From Acidobacteriaceae bacterium (lineage in GTDB: Bacteria; Acidobacteriota; Terriglobia; Terriglobales; Acidobacteriaceae): a stretch of DNA of 64,000 nt. Below, piece after piece: positions 25,006 to 33,309 of the stretch. Both the position numbers and the translations under genes were made by a program. Below the pieces are notes generated by a model. That model saw only the letters and a list, made by a program, of their open reading frames with translations, made no database searches and had not been told where the DNA came from. The first letter of the stretch is position 1; every line of letters starts with the position of its first letter. The stretch spans positions 187,650 to 251,649 of the forward strand of contig PLHW01000008.1 in NCBI GenBank assembly GCA_003139095.1. The letters run 5' to 3'.

Positions 25006-26563
25006 CGCCCGTGCAGCCCGGAAAGGCAAACGAGCCGATGCGGGTATGCCAGTTGAAGGTGCCGGTGCTTTGCTCGTATTGGGCGACATACCAGAAGGTG
25101 CAATCGTCGGTCGGATCAACCTGCATGGCCGAGTAATCGCCCCAACGGGAGAGGCCGGAGGATTGCGAACCGCCGCCCTCGATGATGCTGATTTCGGTCT
25201 CGAGAGTACCAGACGGATCGGTCGGCACGCGGCCGGCGAAGCGGTTGGCAGGATGGAGGCTGCTGCTGGAAGCGCTGTAGCCGACGGCGATATCGCCGTT
25301 TTGATCTTCCGCCGCGCTGGCCATCCAGCGCCAGGTCGAGTCGGGAGCGTAGGTGCCCTGCTGGTTGAGAGTCACCGCGCCGGCCGGGTCGTAGAGTTCA
25401 TACCAGCGAACGGCGCCCTTGCCGCTGTTGAGGACCGTATTGTTCACAACCGCGCGATCATGATCGGAGAAATGGCGCACCGCAAAGCGGTACATCTGGA
25501 GATCGCCGAGTGCATCGAGCGTCTGCGAGGTTCCGGACTGGGGCACGCAAGCGCTGTGGCAGGCATCGCTGAAGGAGGAGACAGTGATCTTCGTAGCCGC
25601 TGACATAGTCGCAGTCCCGGAGGCGAAGTTGAGGGCCAAGGTGCGGAGATACAACTGGGTCGAGGTGCCGTTGTCGTGGTTGATGAATACTCCGGGCGTT
25701 CCGTCGGCGGGAGGAGTGGGACCATCCATATCGGAAGGCAGATAGCTAAATTCGCTGCTCGGAGTCATCTGGCAAAGCTGCTTGGCGGAAGAATCGCCGG
25801 CGAGCATCTTGGTGCGGTCCAGACCGCAAAGGTCGGCACCGCCGTAGGACTGAAAGTTGATGAAGATGTCATAGCTGGCCAGGTACGCGCTGTTGCTGGC
25901 AGTGGCCCAGGTGCCAAGTTTTGGATAGTCGTTGAGGTTGGAGCCGAACGAGTAGCCGTAGAGGTAGTAGGCGCCGGTCGGATCGTTGGTCTTGGAAACG
26001 GCGATACATTCAGAGGTAGTGGAGCCGGAGCCGATCATGCTGAGCACCCAGCGGTCGGCGGCGCGGTCATAAAGGACGACGGGATCGCCGTAGGTGCTGG
26101 AAGAGCAGTCGCCGGCGAGACCGGAAAAGATGTTCTGAATATTGGTGGGCCCAGCGATGGTCCCGCCGGTCTTGTTGAAGACCTGGAACAGGACGTTGAC
26201 GACTTCGACGATGTCATTGGGACCGACGGCCATGTTGGAGTCGGAGGGTGCGTAACCGTTGGAGGAGATGCCATCGAAGTCAACGCCCAAGACGGCCTGG
26301 AGGGGGCCAATCTCTTCTTTCTGCAAGGCCGGGTCTTCTCCGCCAACCGGACCGTTCACGTGGTTCGGGCTGCGCCGTGGTTCCGGCATTTCTTTCCCCG
26401 GAAACATGGAGAATTCGACGGGCATGTCAGCCACGGGCATGGACTCGCCGAAGGTGGGGGTCATAACGATGGTTTTGTTCTGCTTGGTTTTGGCAAAGGC
26501 CAGCGTGGATAACGCCAGACCACAAAGAGCGAGAGTACGAAGCACAGTACCTATCCGAACCAT
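24383..26563 (-). CDS. Exported protein of unknown function with Ig and choice-of-anchor D domains, 726 aa
   Basis: ATG 26563 has GAGGAA upstream and gives a signal peptide (RTLALCGLALSTLAFA). Residues about 30-520 are an uncharacterised beta-rich domain with repeated Asp/Gly/aromatic motifs (GYAPSDSNMAVGPNDIVEVV, YGDPVVLYDRAADRWVLS, YDPAGAVTLNQQGTYAPDST), possibly a propeller. No catalytic motif is recognised. The last 200 residues are the cassette shared with the phosphoesterase and S53 peptidase, here with only one choice-of-anchor D domain. A strong terminator follows. Confidence 0.82.
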   Translation of the reverse strand: MVRIGTVLRTLALCGLALSTLAFAKTKQNKTIVMTPTFGESMPVADMPVEFSMFPGKEMPEPRRSPNHVNGPVGGEDPALQKEEIGPLQAVLGVDFDGISSNGYAPSDSNMAVGPNDIVEVVNVLFQVFNKTGGTIAGPTNIQNIFSGLAGDCSSSTYGDPVVLYDRAADRWVLSMIGSGSTTSECIAVSKTNDPTGAYYLYGYSFGSNLNDYPKLGTWATASNSAYLASYDIFINFQSYGGADLCGLDRTKMLAGDSSAKQLCQMTPSSEFSYLPSDMDGPTPPADGTPGVFINHDNGTSTQLYLRTLALNFASGTATMSAATKITVSSFSDACHSACVPQSGTSQTLDALGDLQMYRFAVRHFSDHDRAVVNNTVLNSGKGAVRWYELYDPAGAVTLNQQGTYAPDSTWRWMASAAEDQNGDIAVGYSASSSSLHPANRFAGRVPTDPSGTLETEISIIEGGGSQSSGLSRWGDYSAMQVDPTDDCTFWYVAQYEQSTGTFNWHTRIGSFAFPGCTGAQTFSLTANPNSLTIAEGSQGTSTITVVPENGFNGSVTLSATGLPNGVTAGFNPNPTTTTSTLTLTASAQAAIGTSTVTISGVSGSISQSTTISLTITASGPVVSLNPTSLKWGKVVVGNTSGAKKVTVSNTGQSTLNFTSITTTGDFAVAPFTGKTACGSTLAKGASCIVKVDFKPTQTGLRTGQLLFTDNAAGSPQTVALSGTGK

Positions 26564-27044
26564 TTGGTTTTCCTCGTGAAGAATTTCATGTTGCTGGAGT
26601 TGATCTATCGCATCGATCCGCATCTCTTGCTGTGACACTTTTCCTGCCCCTGATTTGTCCGAAGTGGCGATTCCGTCTCTCAATTCCGGGGCACACAAAT
26701 CCCGCGCTGGTGCGAAATGCTTGCTGAAACGCGTTCGGCAAACCGTTCGGGGGGGCGAAGGTGGGCTACTAGCGCATATAGTTTATAGCCCGGTTCTCCG
26801 AGGAAAGCACGGAGATTTTTGGGCGCAGACAATCTTTTTACAAGAAGATGAACTTGTTTGCACAAGAATGGAAAAACGCGAGACTGTCGAGTGCCGGCAG
26901 CGATGCCAATGTGGGTACGTGGCACTACAAAGTGTTGAGGTGGGGGTGGGATGCCGCGCATTTGGAGTTGCATTTGGGCTGTGGCGAAACCCAGTCATTC
27001 GCCACGTGCGCGGCCCGAGTGGGAAACGGGTTGCATTCGCGAGG
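26564..27044. other. Intergenic region, 481 bp
   Basis: Upstream region of the 726-aa exported protein and 3' flank of the DUF2721 gene. A plus-strand frame crosses it and continues antisense through the DUF2721 gene. It lacks family resemblance and is treated as a shadow. No repeat or hairpin stood out. Confidence 0.5.
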
Positions 27045-27533
27045 CTACAAAGTGTCGCGAGGGCGGGCGCCGGGAGTAACGCCGAGGTCCATGAAGCCGA
27101 GATCGCGCGCCTCATCGCGCACGGAGCTGAGCGCAACCATGACTTCGCGAATGTAGTAGAGGCTGGCGAGGAGCAGACAGATCAGCGCGATCACAAAAAC
27201 AATCGCCGCCGCGAGCTCGGCATCTTTGAAATACAGTCCCAGGCCGAGCAACAGGCACGATGAAATGGTGGCCGCGAGCGAGATGAGCGCCACCAGGAAA
27301 CAGCGGCGAATAATCTCGGCGCGTTTTTCGATGGAGGCGATCTGCGCGGTGTAAGCTTCGGCCTCCTGCATGCGATCGTTGCGGGCGGCATCGTGCTTGG
27401 CGTGAACGAACTGCCGCAGGCGGCTGACAATTCCCATGAGGCGGACGTTAATGGAGAGAATGAGCAGCGAAGTCGCCGAGACAAAAATTGCGGGCGCGAG
27501 GAAAGCTTGAAAGAGTCGAGAAATTTCGTTCAT
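27045..27533 (-). CDS. DUF2721 membrane protein, 162 aa
   Basis: Three hydrophobic helices (FLAPAIFVSATSLLILSINV, FLVALISLAATISSCLLLGLG, AAAIVFVIALICLLLASLYY) surround a charged central segment (RLRQFVHAKHDAARNDRMQE, QIASIEKRAEIIRR). This pattern fits DUF2721 inner-membrane proteins, whose function is unknown. ATG 27533 starts MNEISRLFQAF; in-frame sequence upstream is Ser/Pro-rich and unlikely to be translated. Confidence 0.8.
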   Translation of the reverse strand: MNEISRLFQAFLAPAIFVSATSLLILSINVRLMGIVSRLRQFVHAKHDAARNDRMQEAEAYTAQIASIEKRAEIIRRCFLVALISLAATISSCLLLGLGLYFKDAELAAAIVFVIALICLLLASLYYIREVMVALSSVRDEARDLGFMDLGVTPGARPRDTL

Positions 27534-27705
27534 CGAGTTGGGCCGGAATTGGCGATTGCAGCGATTCTGGGGAATCCGATATATAGGATAGACCCACCGG
27601 GGGGCGAAAAACGAACGGTGTGGAGAGCCGGGACTGGAAATCGGGAGACTTGAGCTCGCCGCGGGCAAGCAACGGTCCAATCCACGAAACCAAGCGAGCG
27701 GGGCC

Positions 27706-27927
27706 TTAGAACTTCCTTCGCAGGAATTCGAACAGGCTGTAGCCGATGAGGGCCGAAATCATGGCGATGGCGAAATTGGCGGGGGTGAACACGTCGGTGA
27801 GCGCCGACGCCAGACCTTTTTTCTCCCCCAGGCCCGAGCGCTCGAATTCTCCCATGAGGAGATTGGAATAAAAAAGGAAGACGATGAAGGCCACCTCGAT
27901 CACCGCTCTCCAGGTATTTTTGTTCAT
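27706..27927 (-). CDS. Small two-helix membrane protein, 73 aa
   Basis: From MNKNTWRAVIEVAFIVFLFYSN there are two membrane spans (VIEVAFIVFLFYSNLLM and FAIAMISALIGYSLFEFL) joined by a polar loop, ending RRKF. No family is recognised. The start at 27927 is preferred because the extended frame is Arg/Pro-rich, though no strong ribosome binding site is seen. It lies upstream of the DUF2721 gene on the same strand, so they may be cotranscribed. Confidence 0.65.
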   Translation of the reverse strand: MNKNTWRAVIEVAFIVFLFYSNLLMGEFERSGLGEKKGLASALTDVFTPANFAIAMISALIGYSLFEFLRRKF

Positions 27928-28180
27928 GGCAATAAGGGGCGCTCGGCCTTCCATTGGCGCGTGCAGACGCGGCATGGAACCGTTAACGCGCCGACACTTC
28001 TCGAACCCATGTCTCGAAAACCGTGAGACGTGGGGCACCCATCGCAGTCCGCTGCGCGCTTCGTCTTCGTCCGATTTCTCCTAGACATTTGTGAGGATAT
28101 AGCGATCCGTTTTCACGAACAACAGGAATCGTGCAAAGGCGCTCGCGTCGCGGACATTCGCGCTCCCTTACAATTGCGGG

Positions 28181-29395
28181 GTGCGGATTCTGATCTCGGC
28201 CGGGGAAGCGTCCGGCGAAATGTACGGCGCGCAACTGATGCAGGCGCTCGAAGCGCGCATGGCCACGGGTGATTCTGGGACGTTTGGCGGACGAGCAGAT
28301 GCGGAGATCACATTTTTTGGCGCGGGCGGCGAGCGAATGCGCGCTGCCGGCTGCGAGATCGTTGTCGACGCGAAGGATCTGGCGGTGGTCGGCATCACGG
28401 AAATCGTCGGCCATCTGCCGAAGATTCTCGGCCTCTATAAGAAGCTGCTGCGCGCGGCCGATGAACGGCGGCCGGATTTGGCGGTGATGATTGACGCGCC
28501 TGCGTTCAACTGGCGCGTCGCGCGGCAGATGCGCAGACGCGGCATTCCGGTGGTGTATTACGTTTGCCCCCAGTTCTGGGCGTGGAGACAAGGACGAGTC
28601 AAGCTGCTGCGCAAGTACGTGGACAAGGCGCTCGTCATCTTCCCGTTCGAGGAGAAGTTCTACGGCGATCGCGGAGTGGATGCGACGTTTGTCGGGCATC
28701 CGCTGGCGGATTTGCCCGCGCCGTCGGTGACGCGGGAAGCGTATGCTGCGGAGTTCGGGCTGGACGCGGCGAAGCCTTGGATCACGCTGATGCCAGGCAG
28801 CCGGCGCAAAGAAGTGCGCATGATTCTGCCGACGATGCTGGAGGCGGTTCGGCAATTGGGAAGCGCATATGAATTTGTGCTTCCGGTGGCGCGAACGTTG
28901 GAGGCGGCATTTGTGAGGACGCTGATCGAGGCGCAGGAATCGGCGATGGACGGTCGCGGCAAGCGCGAAGGCCCGCGTATTCGGCTGGTTCCGGACGCGT
29001 TGCCGTCGCTCTATCACGCGCGAGCGGCGATTGTGGCGAGCGGCACAGCGACCGTGGAGGCGGCGATTATGGGAACACCGTTCACGATGGTGTATCGCGT
29101 TTCGCCGCTGACGTATGCGCTGGGCAAACCGCGGGTGAAGGTTCCGTATTACGCGATGGTCAACCTGATTGCGGGAGAACAGATTGTTCCCGAGTTGGTG
29201 CAGGATAAGTTTACGGCGGGGAATGTAGTGGAGGAGATGCAGAGGATTCTTCCCGACGGCGAGGCTCGGACGCGAATGATTGCGGGCCTGGCGCGGGTGA
29301 AGGCGCGGCTGAAGCAGGGGAGCGGTGGAGGACATCCGTCGGAAAAGGCCGCGGGAATTATTGGGGAGATGCTGGGGCAAATTCGCCGGGGATAG
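28181..29395 (+). CDS. lpxB: Lipid-A-disaccharide synthase, 404 aa
   Basis: Condenses UDP-2,3-diacylglucosamine with lipid X at the inner membrane to form the disaccharide of lipid A, showing that the organism makes an LPS-type outer membrane. Family signatures are the N-terminal ILISAGEASGEMYGAQL, FNWRVARQMRRRGIPVVYYV, CPQFWAWRQGRVK, FVGHPLADL, LMPGSRRKEV and ASGTATVEAAIMGTPFTMVY. The start is a GTG. The length is near normal. No other lpx gene is adjacent. Confidence 0.96.
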   Translation: MRILISAGEASGEMYGAQLMQALEARMATGDSGTFGGRADAEITFFGAGGERMRAAGCEIVVDAKDLAVVGITEIVGHLPKILGLYKKLLRAADERRPDLAVMIDAPAFNWRVARQMRRRGIPVVYYVCPQFWAWRQGRVKLLRKYVDKALVIFPFEEKFYGDRGVDATFVGHPLADLPAPSVTREAYAAEFGLDAAKPWITLMPGSRRKEVRMILPTMLEAVRQLGSAYEFVLPVARTLEAAFVRTLIEAQESAMDGRGKREGPRIRLVPDALPSLYHARAAIVASGTATVEAAIMGTPFTMVYRVSPLTYALGKPRVKVPYYAMVNLIAGEQIVPELVQDKFTAGNVVEEMQRILPDGEARTRMIAGLARVKARLKQGSGGGHPSEKAAGIIGEMLGQIRRG

Positions 29396-29705
29396 CTTTG
29401 GCTGTGGGAGTTCTAAACGCAGAGATCGCGGAGTTTATTGGCTAAGGCCTTTTGCCGTCGCTGCACACTTTTCCGATTGCTTGGCTGGTACTGTGGGCCA
29501 AAGCCTTTAACCACGGGGGACACGAGGGAACCCGGAGGAAGTCAAAGGCTTGAAGCTGCTTAGGACGCGCGTGTCGCCCCAGCCTTGCCGTGTGCTTGCC
29601 GCTCCACCTTGCTGTGCGCTTGTGGGCCCAGCATCTTTTGCGGGAAAATTAACATCATACTTTATGCGGTAATCTCTTTATTGCGATCATCTCCAGGAGA
29701 CTTCC
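29396..29705. other. Intergenic region, 310 bp
   Basis: No gene is supported. The end carries AGGAGA directly before the TTG start of the M1-like gene. Confidence 0.5.
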
Positions 29706-31730
29706 TTGACCTTGTTTCAGTCACGGCTCATGCGCCGGGCGCGTTGTGTATATGTCGTGGCAGTGTTGTGTGCTCTCTCCGCGATGTGCGCGCAGGCCGC
29801 GGAAAAGGCGCGCATGCGGGTGGACGACTATCAGATCAGCGCGGAACTGCTGCCCGAAACGCACAAGCTGAGCGCCCACGCAACGGTGAAAGTCACGGCG
29901 CTCGACGACGTGAGCGTGGCCAGCTTTCAGCTGAATAACGCACTGCGCATCACGAAATTGGTGGATGCGAAGGACCAGCCGCTGACGCCGGAGCGCAATA
30001 CGCAGGATTCGAGTATTCGGTTCAGCCTGAACTCGGGGCTTGCGAAGAATGAGACGACCACATTCGCGTTCGACTACGAGGGGACGCTGGCGAGCCCGGA
30101 TGATAGCCCCGTGGAGGGATTGAAGCTGGCGTACGTGGGGCCGGATACGAGCTATCTGCTGTATCCGGGATTGTGGTTTCCGGTGGCGGGATATGGCGTG
30201 AACCGGTTTACGGCGACGATCAGCGTGACCGTTCCGGCGCACATGATTGTGATTGGGAGCGGGAGGCAGGCCGCGGCCGCAGCGCCCGGGGGGAAAAAGG
30301 GGCAGGCGGCGAGTTCGCAGATCGCGAACTCGAAGACGTTCACCTTCAGTTGGACGAAGCCGAGTTTTCCGGGGACGATTATTGCGGGGAGTTTTCAGGA
30401 ATATAAGAGCGACGAAGCGGGGATGGACCTGCACGTATTTTTCAAGCCGGCGCACGCGGAGCTGGCGTCGGAGTATGGCGCGACCGCGGTGAAAGAGTTT
30501 ACGTACTACGTAACGCAGTATGGGAACGCGCCATCGACGCGGCTGCAGGTGGTGGAACTGCCGGACGACACGTTGCCGTCGACGTACGCGCCGGAGATTG
30601 CGGCGATTGCGGGGCGAGCGATCACGGGAAAGCTGAATTACCGGTTGCTGGCGAACACGATCGCGCATCAGTGGTGGGGCGTTTCGGTAAGTCCGGCGAC
30701 GAAGGATGACTGGTGGATCGACGACGGGTTTGCGCGCTACTCGGAGGCGCGGTATGTGGAGAGCGCGGCGGGCGCGGCGGGGCTGGAAGAGATGGTGAAG
30801 GACATGTCGGTGGGGGCGCTGGCGTATGACAGCGTGCCGCTTTCGAGCGCGGGCAAGCTGGATTTTTATTCGCCGGAGTTTCAATCGCTGGTGACCGACA
30901 AGGGCGCGATGATCCTGCACATGCTGCGGTATGTGGTGGGGGAGACAAAATTTCTGAAGATCATGCGCGATTTTGCCACGCAGTATGCGGGAAAACCGGC
31001 GAGCACGGACGAGTTCCGCAAGCTGGTGGAGAAAGATTATGGGGAAAGGCTGACGTGGTTCTTCTCGCAGTGGATGGATTCGACGAGCGCGCCGGAGTTC
31101 AAGACGAAATACACGGTGTACCGGCTGGGGAATAACAAGGGCTTTCGCATTGTGGGGGCTATCCAGCAGGACCTGGATTTGTTCCGGATGCCGGTGCGGC
31201 TGCGGATTGACACGGATGGCAGGACCGAAGAGAAGCGGATCGAGGTGGTGGGGACGGACTCGCCATTTTCGGTGGAGACGTTTGGGCGGCCGCGGCGGAT
31301 CTCGATTGATCCGGACAATAATGTATTGACAAATTCGAAGGACATCAAGCTGCGGGCGTCAATATTGCGGGGACAGGGCTTGCAACAGCAGGGGGACCTG
31401 GCGGGGGCGCTCGGCGAATTCAACAAGGCGCTGGACGTGAACAAGAACAGCTCGCTGGCGCATTACCGGATTGCGGAGATTTTTTATCTACAGAAGAATT
31501 ACCAGTCGTCGGCGAATGCGTATCGCGAATCGCTGAATGGAGATGGAGAGCCGCGGTGGACGGAGGTCTGGAGCCATCTGCAACTGGGGAAGATTTTTGA
31601 CATCACCGGGCAGCGCGAGCGGGCGGTGAACGAATACCGACAGGCGATTCAGACGAACGACAACACGCAAGGGGCACAGGACGAGGCGCGGCGGTATATG
31701 CAGAAACCGTACGAACGGGAGCCGAGCTAG
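29706..31730 (+). CDS. M1-like pseudo-peptidase with C-terminal TPR, exported, 674 aa
   Basis: AGGAGA lies five bases before TTG 29706, so the rare TTG start is preferred over ATG 29730. A signal peptide follows (RRARCVYVVAVLCALSAMCAQA). Residues about 35-500 have the M1 aminopeptidase layout (N-terminal beta saddle, then a thermolysin-like domain) with the recognisable LLANTIAHQWWG...DDWWIDDGFARYSE region. Aligned with HExxH-x18-E, this gives Asn317, Thr318, His321 and Asp340. The first zinc ligand and catalytic Glu are therefore lost, and no GAMEN motif is visible. The C-terminal about 130 residues form TPRs (ALGEFNKALDVNKNSSLAHY). Probably a scaffold or binding protein rather than a peptidase. 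Confidence 0.85.
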   Translation: MTLFQSRLMRRARCVYVVAVLCALSAMCAQAAEKARMRVDDYQISAELLPETHKLSAHATVKVTALDDVSVASFQLNNALRITKLVDAKDQPLTPERNTQDSSIRFSLNSGLAKNETTTFAFDYEGTLASPDDSPVEGLKLAYVGPDTSYLLYPGLWFPVAGYGVNRFTATISVTVPAHMIVIGSGRQAAAAAPGGKKGQAASSQIANSKTFTFSWTKPSFPGTIIAGSFQEYKSDEAGMDLHVFFKPAHAELASEYGATAVKEFTYYVTQYGNAPSTRLQVVELPDDTLPSTYAPEIAAIAGRAITGKLNYRLLANTIAHQWWGVSVSPATKDDWWIDDGFARYSEARYVESAAGAAGLEEMVKDMSVGALAYDSVPLSSAGKLDFYSPEFQSLVTDKGAMILHMLRYVVGETKFLKIMRDFATQYAGKPASTDEFRKLVEKDYGERLTWFFSQWMDSTSAPEFKTKYTVYRLGNNKGFRIVGAIQQDLDLFRMPVRLRIDTDGRTEEKRIEVVGTDSPFSVETFGRPRRISIDPDNNVLTNSKDIKLRASILRGQGLQQQGDLAGALGEFNKALDVNKNSSLAHYRIAEIFYLQKNYQSSANAYRESLNGDGEPRWTEVWSHLQLGKIFDITGQRERAVNEYRQAIQTNDNTQGAQDEARRYMQKPYEREPS

Positions 31731-31737
31731 GAGCTAG
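31724..31737. repeat. Heptamer duplication at stop codon
   Basis: GAGCTAG occurs twice in tandem. The stop codon TAG of the M1-like gene lies in the first copy. Confidence 0.6.
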
Positions 31738-32076
31738 AATCAGCGCGACTCCGGTTCGGGCGGGAGCAGACGTGGTCATCTTCGCGCCATATTCCACACA
31801 AAAAGTTGACCCGCACGCCGGGGCGATCGGCAGTGCGGGTCGGGAGGAAACAAGAAGAGAATAGCGCGGGTCGGAGTTAATGTCAAGTAGTTTTATCGAC
31901 TTTAAGACGATAGGTCTTTTAGGGTGATTATGCCCTCTATTTTCCTGGATTTAGGGCTATCGGGGTGTGCAAGCCTTTTGCGGCGGTGCGGGCTGTAGCG
32001 GAGCAGAGAATCTTCGCAGGTTGGCTTGACCGGGGGTGGGGCGGCGCGTAGATTCTTGGATAGGGGTGAGCGATAT
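31731..32076. other. Intergenic region with hairpin, 346 bp
   Basis: Contains an inverted repeat (GACCCGCAC 31808-31816, GTGCGGGTC 31833-31841) without a plus-strand T-run, an AT-rich stretch at about 31870-31960, and the ccm promoter. No gene is supported. Confidence 0.6.
32026..32054 (+). promoter_or_regulatory. Probable ccm operon promoter
   Basis: TTGACC (32026-32031), a 17-bp spacer and TAGATT (32049-32054), 22 bases upstream of the ccmE start. The -10 end leaves room for GGGGTGAG as the ribosome binding site. Confidence 0.6.
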
Positions 32077-32553
32077 ATGTCGAGCGAGGCCAGCAAATAT
32101 TTGAAGTTCGGCGGCGTGACAGTTTTGATACTGTGCTCGCTCGGTTACCTTGCCTACACCGGCGTGCAGGACAGCAAGAGCTACTATGTCACGATTAAAG
32201 AACTAAACACCATGGGCAATGAGGCGTATTCGAAACGGTTGCGAGTGGCGGGGAATGTGGTGCCGGGATCGATTCGACGCACGGGAACGCGCGTGGATTT
32301 CATGCTGAAGGAAAACGAATTGACGCTGCCGGTTTCCTACACGGGAACGGAGGCGCCGCCGGACACATTTAAGGACGATTCGCAGGCGCTGGCCGACGGC
32401 AGCTTTGGCCGCGACGGCGTTTTTCACGCGAAGCAATTGCAGGCGAAATGCGCGTCGAAGTATGCGCCGGCGCCGGGCGCGACTCCTGCGGCGGAACCGG
32501 CGAAGAGCATGTCGCAGAACCAGGGCGCTGGGGCGAGCGGGATGGCGAATTAA
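32077..32553 (+). CDS. ccmE: Cytochrome c maturation haem chaperone CcmE, Cys-type, 158 aa
   Basis: Periplasmic haem chaperone anchored by one N-terminal helix (FGGVTVLILCSLGYLAYTGV). The OB-fold follows (KRLRVAGNVVPGSIRR, VDFMLKENELTLPVSYTGT, DTFKDDSQALADGSF). In the usual protein haem is bound covalently through His in a HxxxY motif. Here the corresponding position is Cys125 in AKCASKYAP, giving CxxxY. Cys-type CcmE is known from the variant System I* described in Desulfovibrio and archaea. The C-terminal tail is Ala/Pro-rich. It is the first gene of ccmE-A-B-C-D. Confidence 0.9.
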   Translation: MSSEASKYLKFGGVTVLILCSLGYLAYTGVQDSKSYYVTIKELNTMGNEAYSKRLRVAGNVVPGSIRRTGTRVDFMLKENELTLPVSYTGTEAPPDTFKDDSQALADGSFGRDGVFHAKQLQAKCASKYAPAPGATPAAEPAKSMSQNQGAGASGMAN

Positions 32554-32565
32554 GTCGGATCGTCC

Positions 32566-32601
32566 GATCGAAATTCAGATCGAAGTGCAGACCGAAGTAG
32601 A
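32566..32601. repeat. Three 12-bp imperfect repeats
   Basis: GATCGAAATTCA, GATCGAAGTGCA and GACCGAAGTAGA lie in the ccmE-ccmA gap. Confidence 0.65.
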
Positions 32602-32634
32602 GTTGAGCACGATTGCGAAGTAGAAACCTAGCCA

Positions 32635-33309
32635 TTGACTGACAACGCTCCCGTCATCACCGTTCATAATCTGATCAAGCAGTTCGGCCGCTTCGCGGCT
32701 TTGCGCGGAGTCACGGCGGAATTCGCGGGGGGCAAGTTCTACGCCATTTTGGGCGACAACGGCGCGGGGAAGACGACGTTGCTGCGCACGCTGGCGGGGC
32801 TGAACGAGCCATCGAGCGGGCAAGTTGAGATTCTCGGGTCGCGGCGGTTTCGCGAGATTTGCCGTGAAGTCGGATATATGGCGCATCCTTCACTGCTGTA
32901 TGACGAGATGAGCGGCGTGGAGAACCTTGCGTACTTCGCGCAGCTTTATGGGATTGAGGCGCCGGGGCGCGGGGCGGAAGTGATTGCGGCGGTGGGGCTG
33001 GATGCGACGCTGACGCGGCCGGTGGGGCAATACTCGCAGGGGATGAGGCAGCGGATGTCGCTGGCGCGGGCGCTGCTGAACGACCCAAAAATTCTTTTGC
33101 TGGACGAGCCGTTCTCAAATGTGGATCTGCGGTCGGCGCGCGAGATGGTACGCCTGCTGGCCGGTTTGAAAGATCAGGGCAAAACTATTTTCGTGGTGAC
33201 GCACCAAGCCTCACTGTTAGAGGGCGCGGTGGATGAATTTGTCTGGATGGCGGCGGGGAAGATTGTGGGGCGCACGCGGGAGTTGACGCCCCCGGAGCCG
33301 GTGGCATGA
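32635..33309 (+). CDS. ccmA: Haem exporter/release ATPase CcmA, 224 aa
   Basis: ABC ATPase with Walker A GDNGAGKTTLLRTL, signature YSQGMRQRMSLARAL, Walker B ILLLDEPFSN and switch His in VVTHQ. With CcmB and CcmC it powers release of haem-loaded CcmE. The start appears to be a TTG (TTG ACT GAC AAC); no ATG lies before the conserved N-terminus. Its stop overlaps the ccmB start (ATGA). Confidence 0.95.
   Translation: MTDNAPVITVHNLIKQFGRFAALRGVTAEFAGGKFYAILGDNGAGKTTLLRTLAGLNEPSSGQVEILGSRRFREICREVGYMAHPSLLYDEMSGVENLAYFAQLYGIEAPGRGAEVIAAVGLDATLTRPVGQYSQGMRQRMSLARALLNDPKILLLDEPFSNVDLRSAREMVRLLAGLKDQGKTIFVVTHQASLLEGAVDEFVWMAAGKIVGRTRELTPPEPVA

Noticed and set aside
26655..27263. Plus-strand 202-codon frame before and across the DUF2721 gene
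   Set aside because: Half of it is antisense to a real membrane-protein gene and it shows no recognisable domain.
27983..29380. Minus-strand frame opposite lpxB
   Set aside because: Arg/His-rich antisense shadow of a conserved gene.
31808..31841. Terminator after the M1-like gene
   Set aside because: The stem is good but the loop is long (16 bases) and no T-run follows on the plus strand. It is recorded only as an inverted repeat within the intergenic region.
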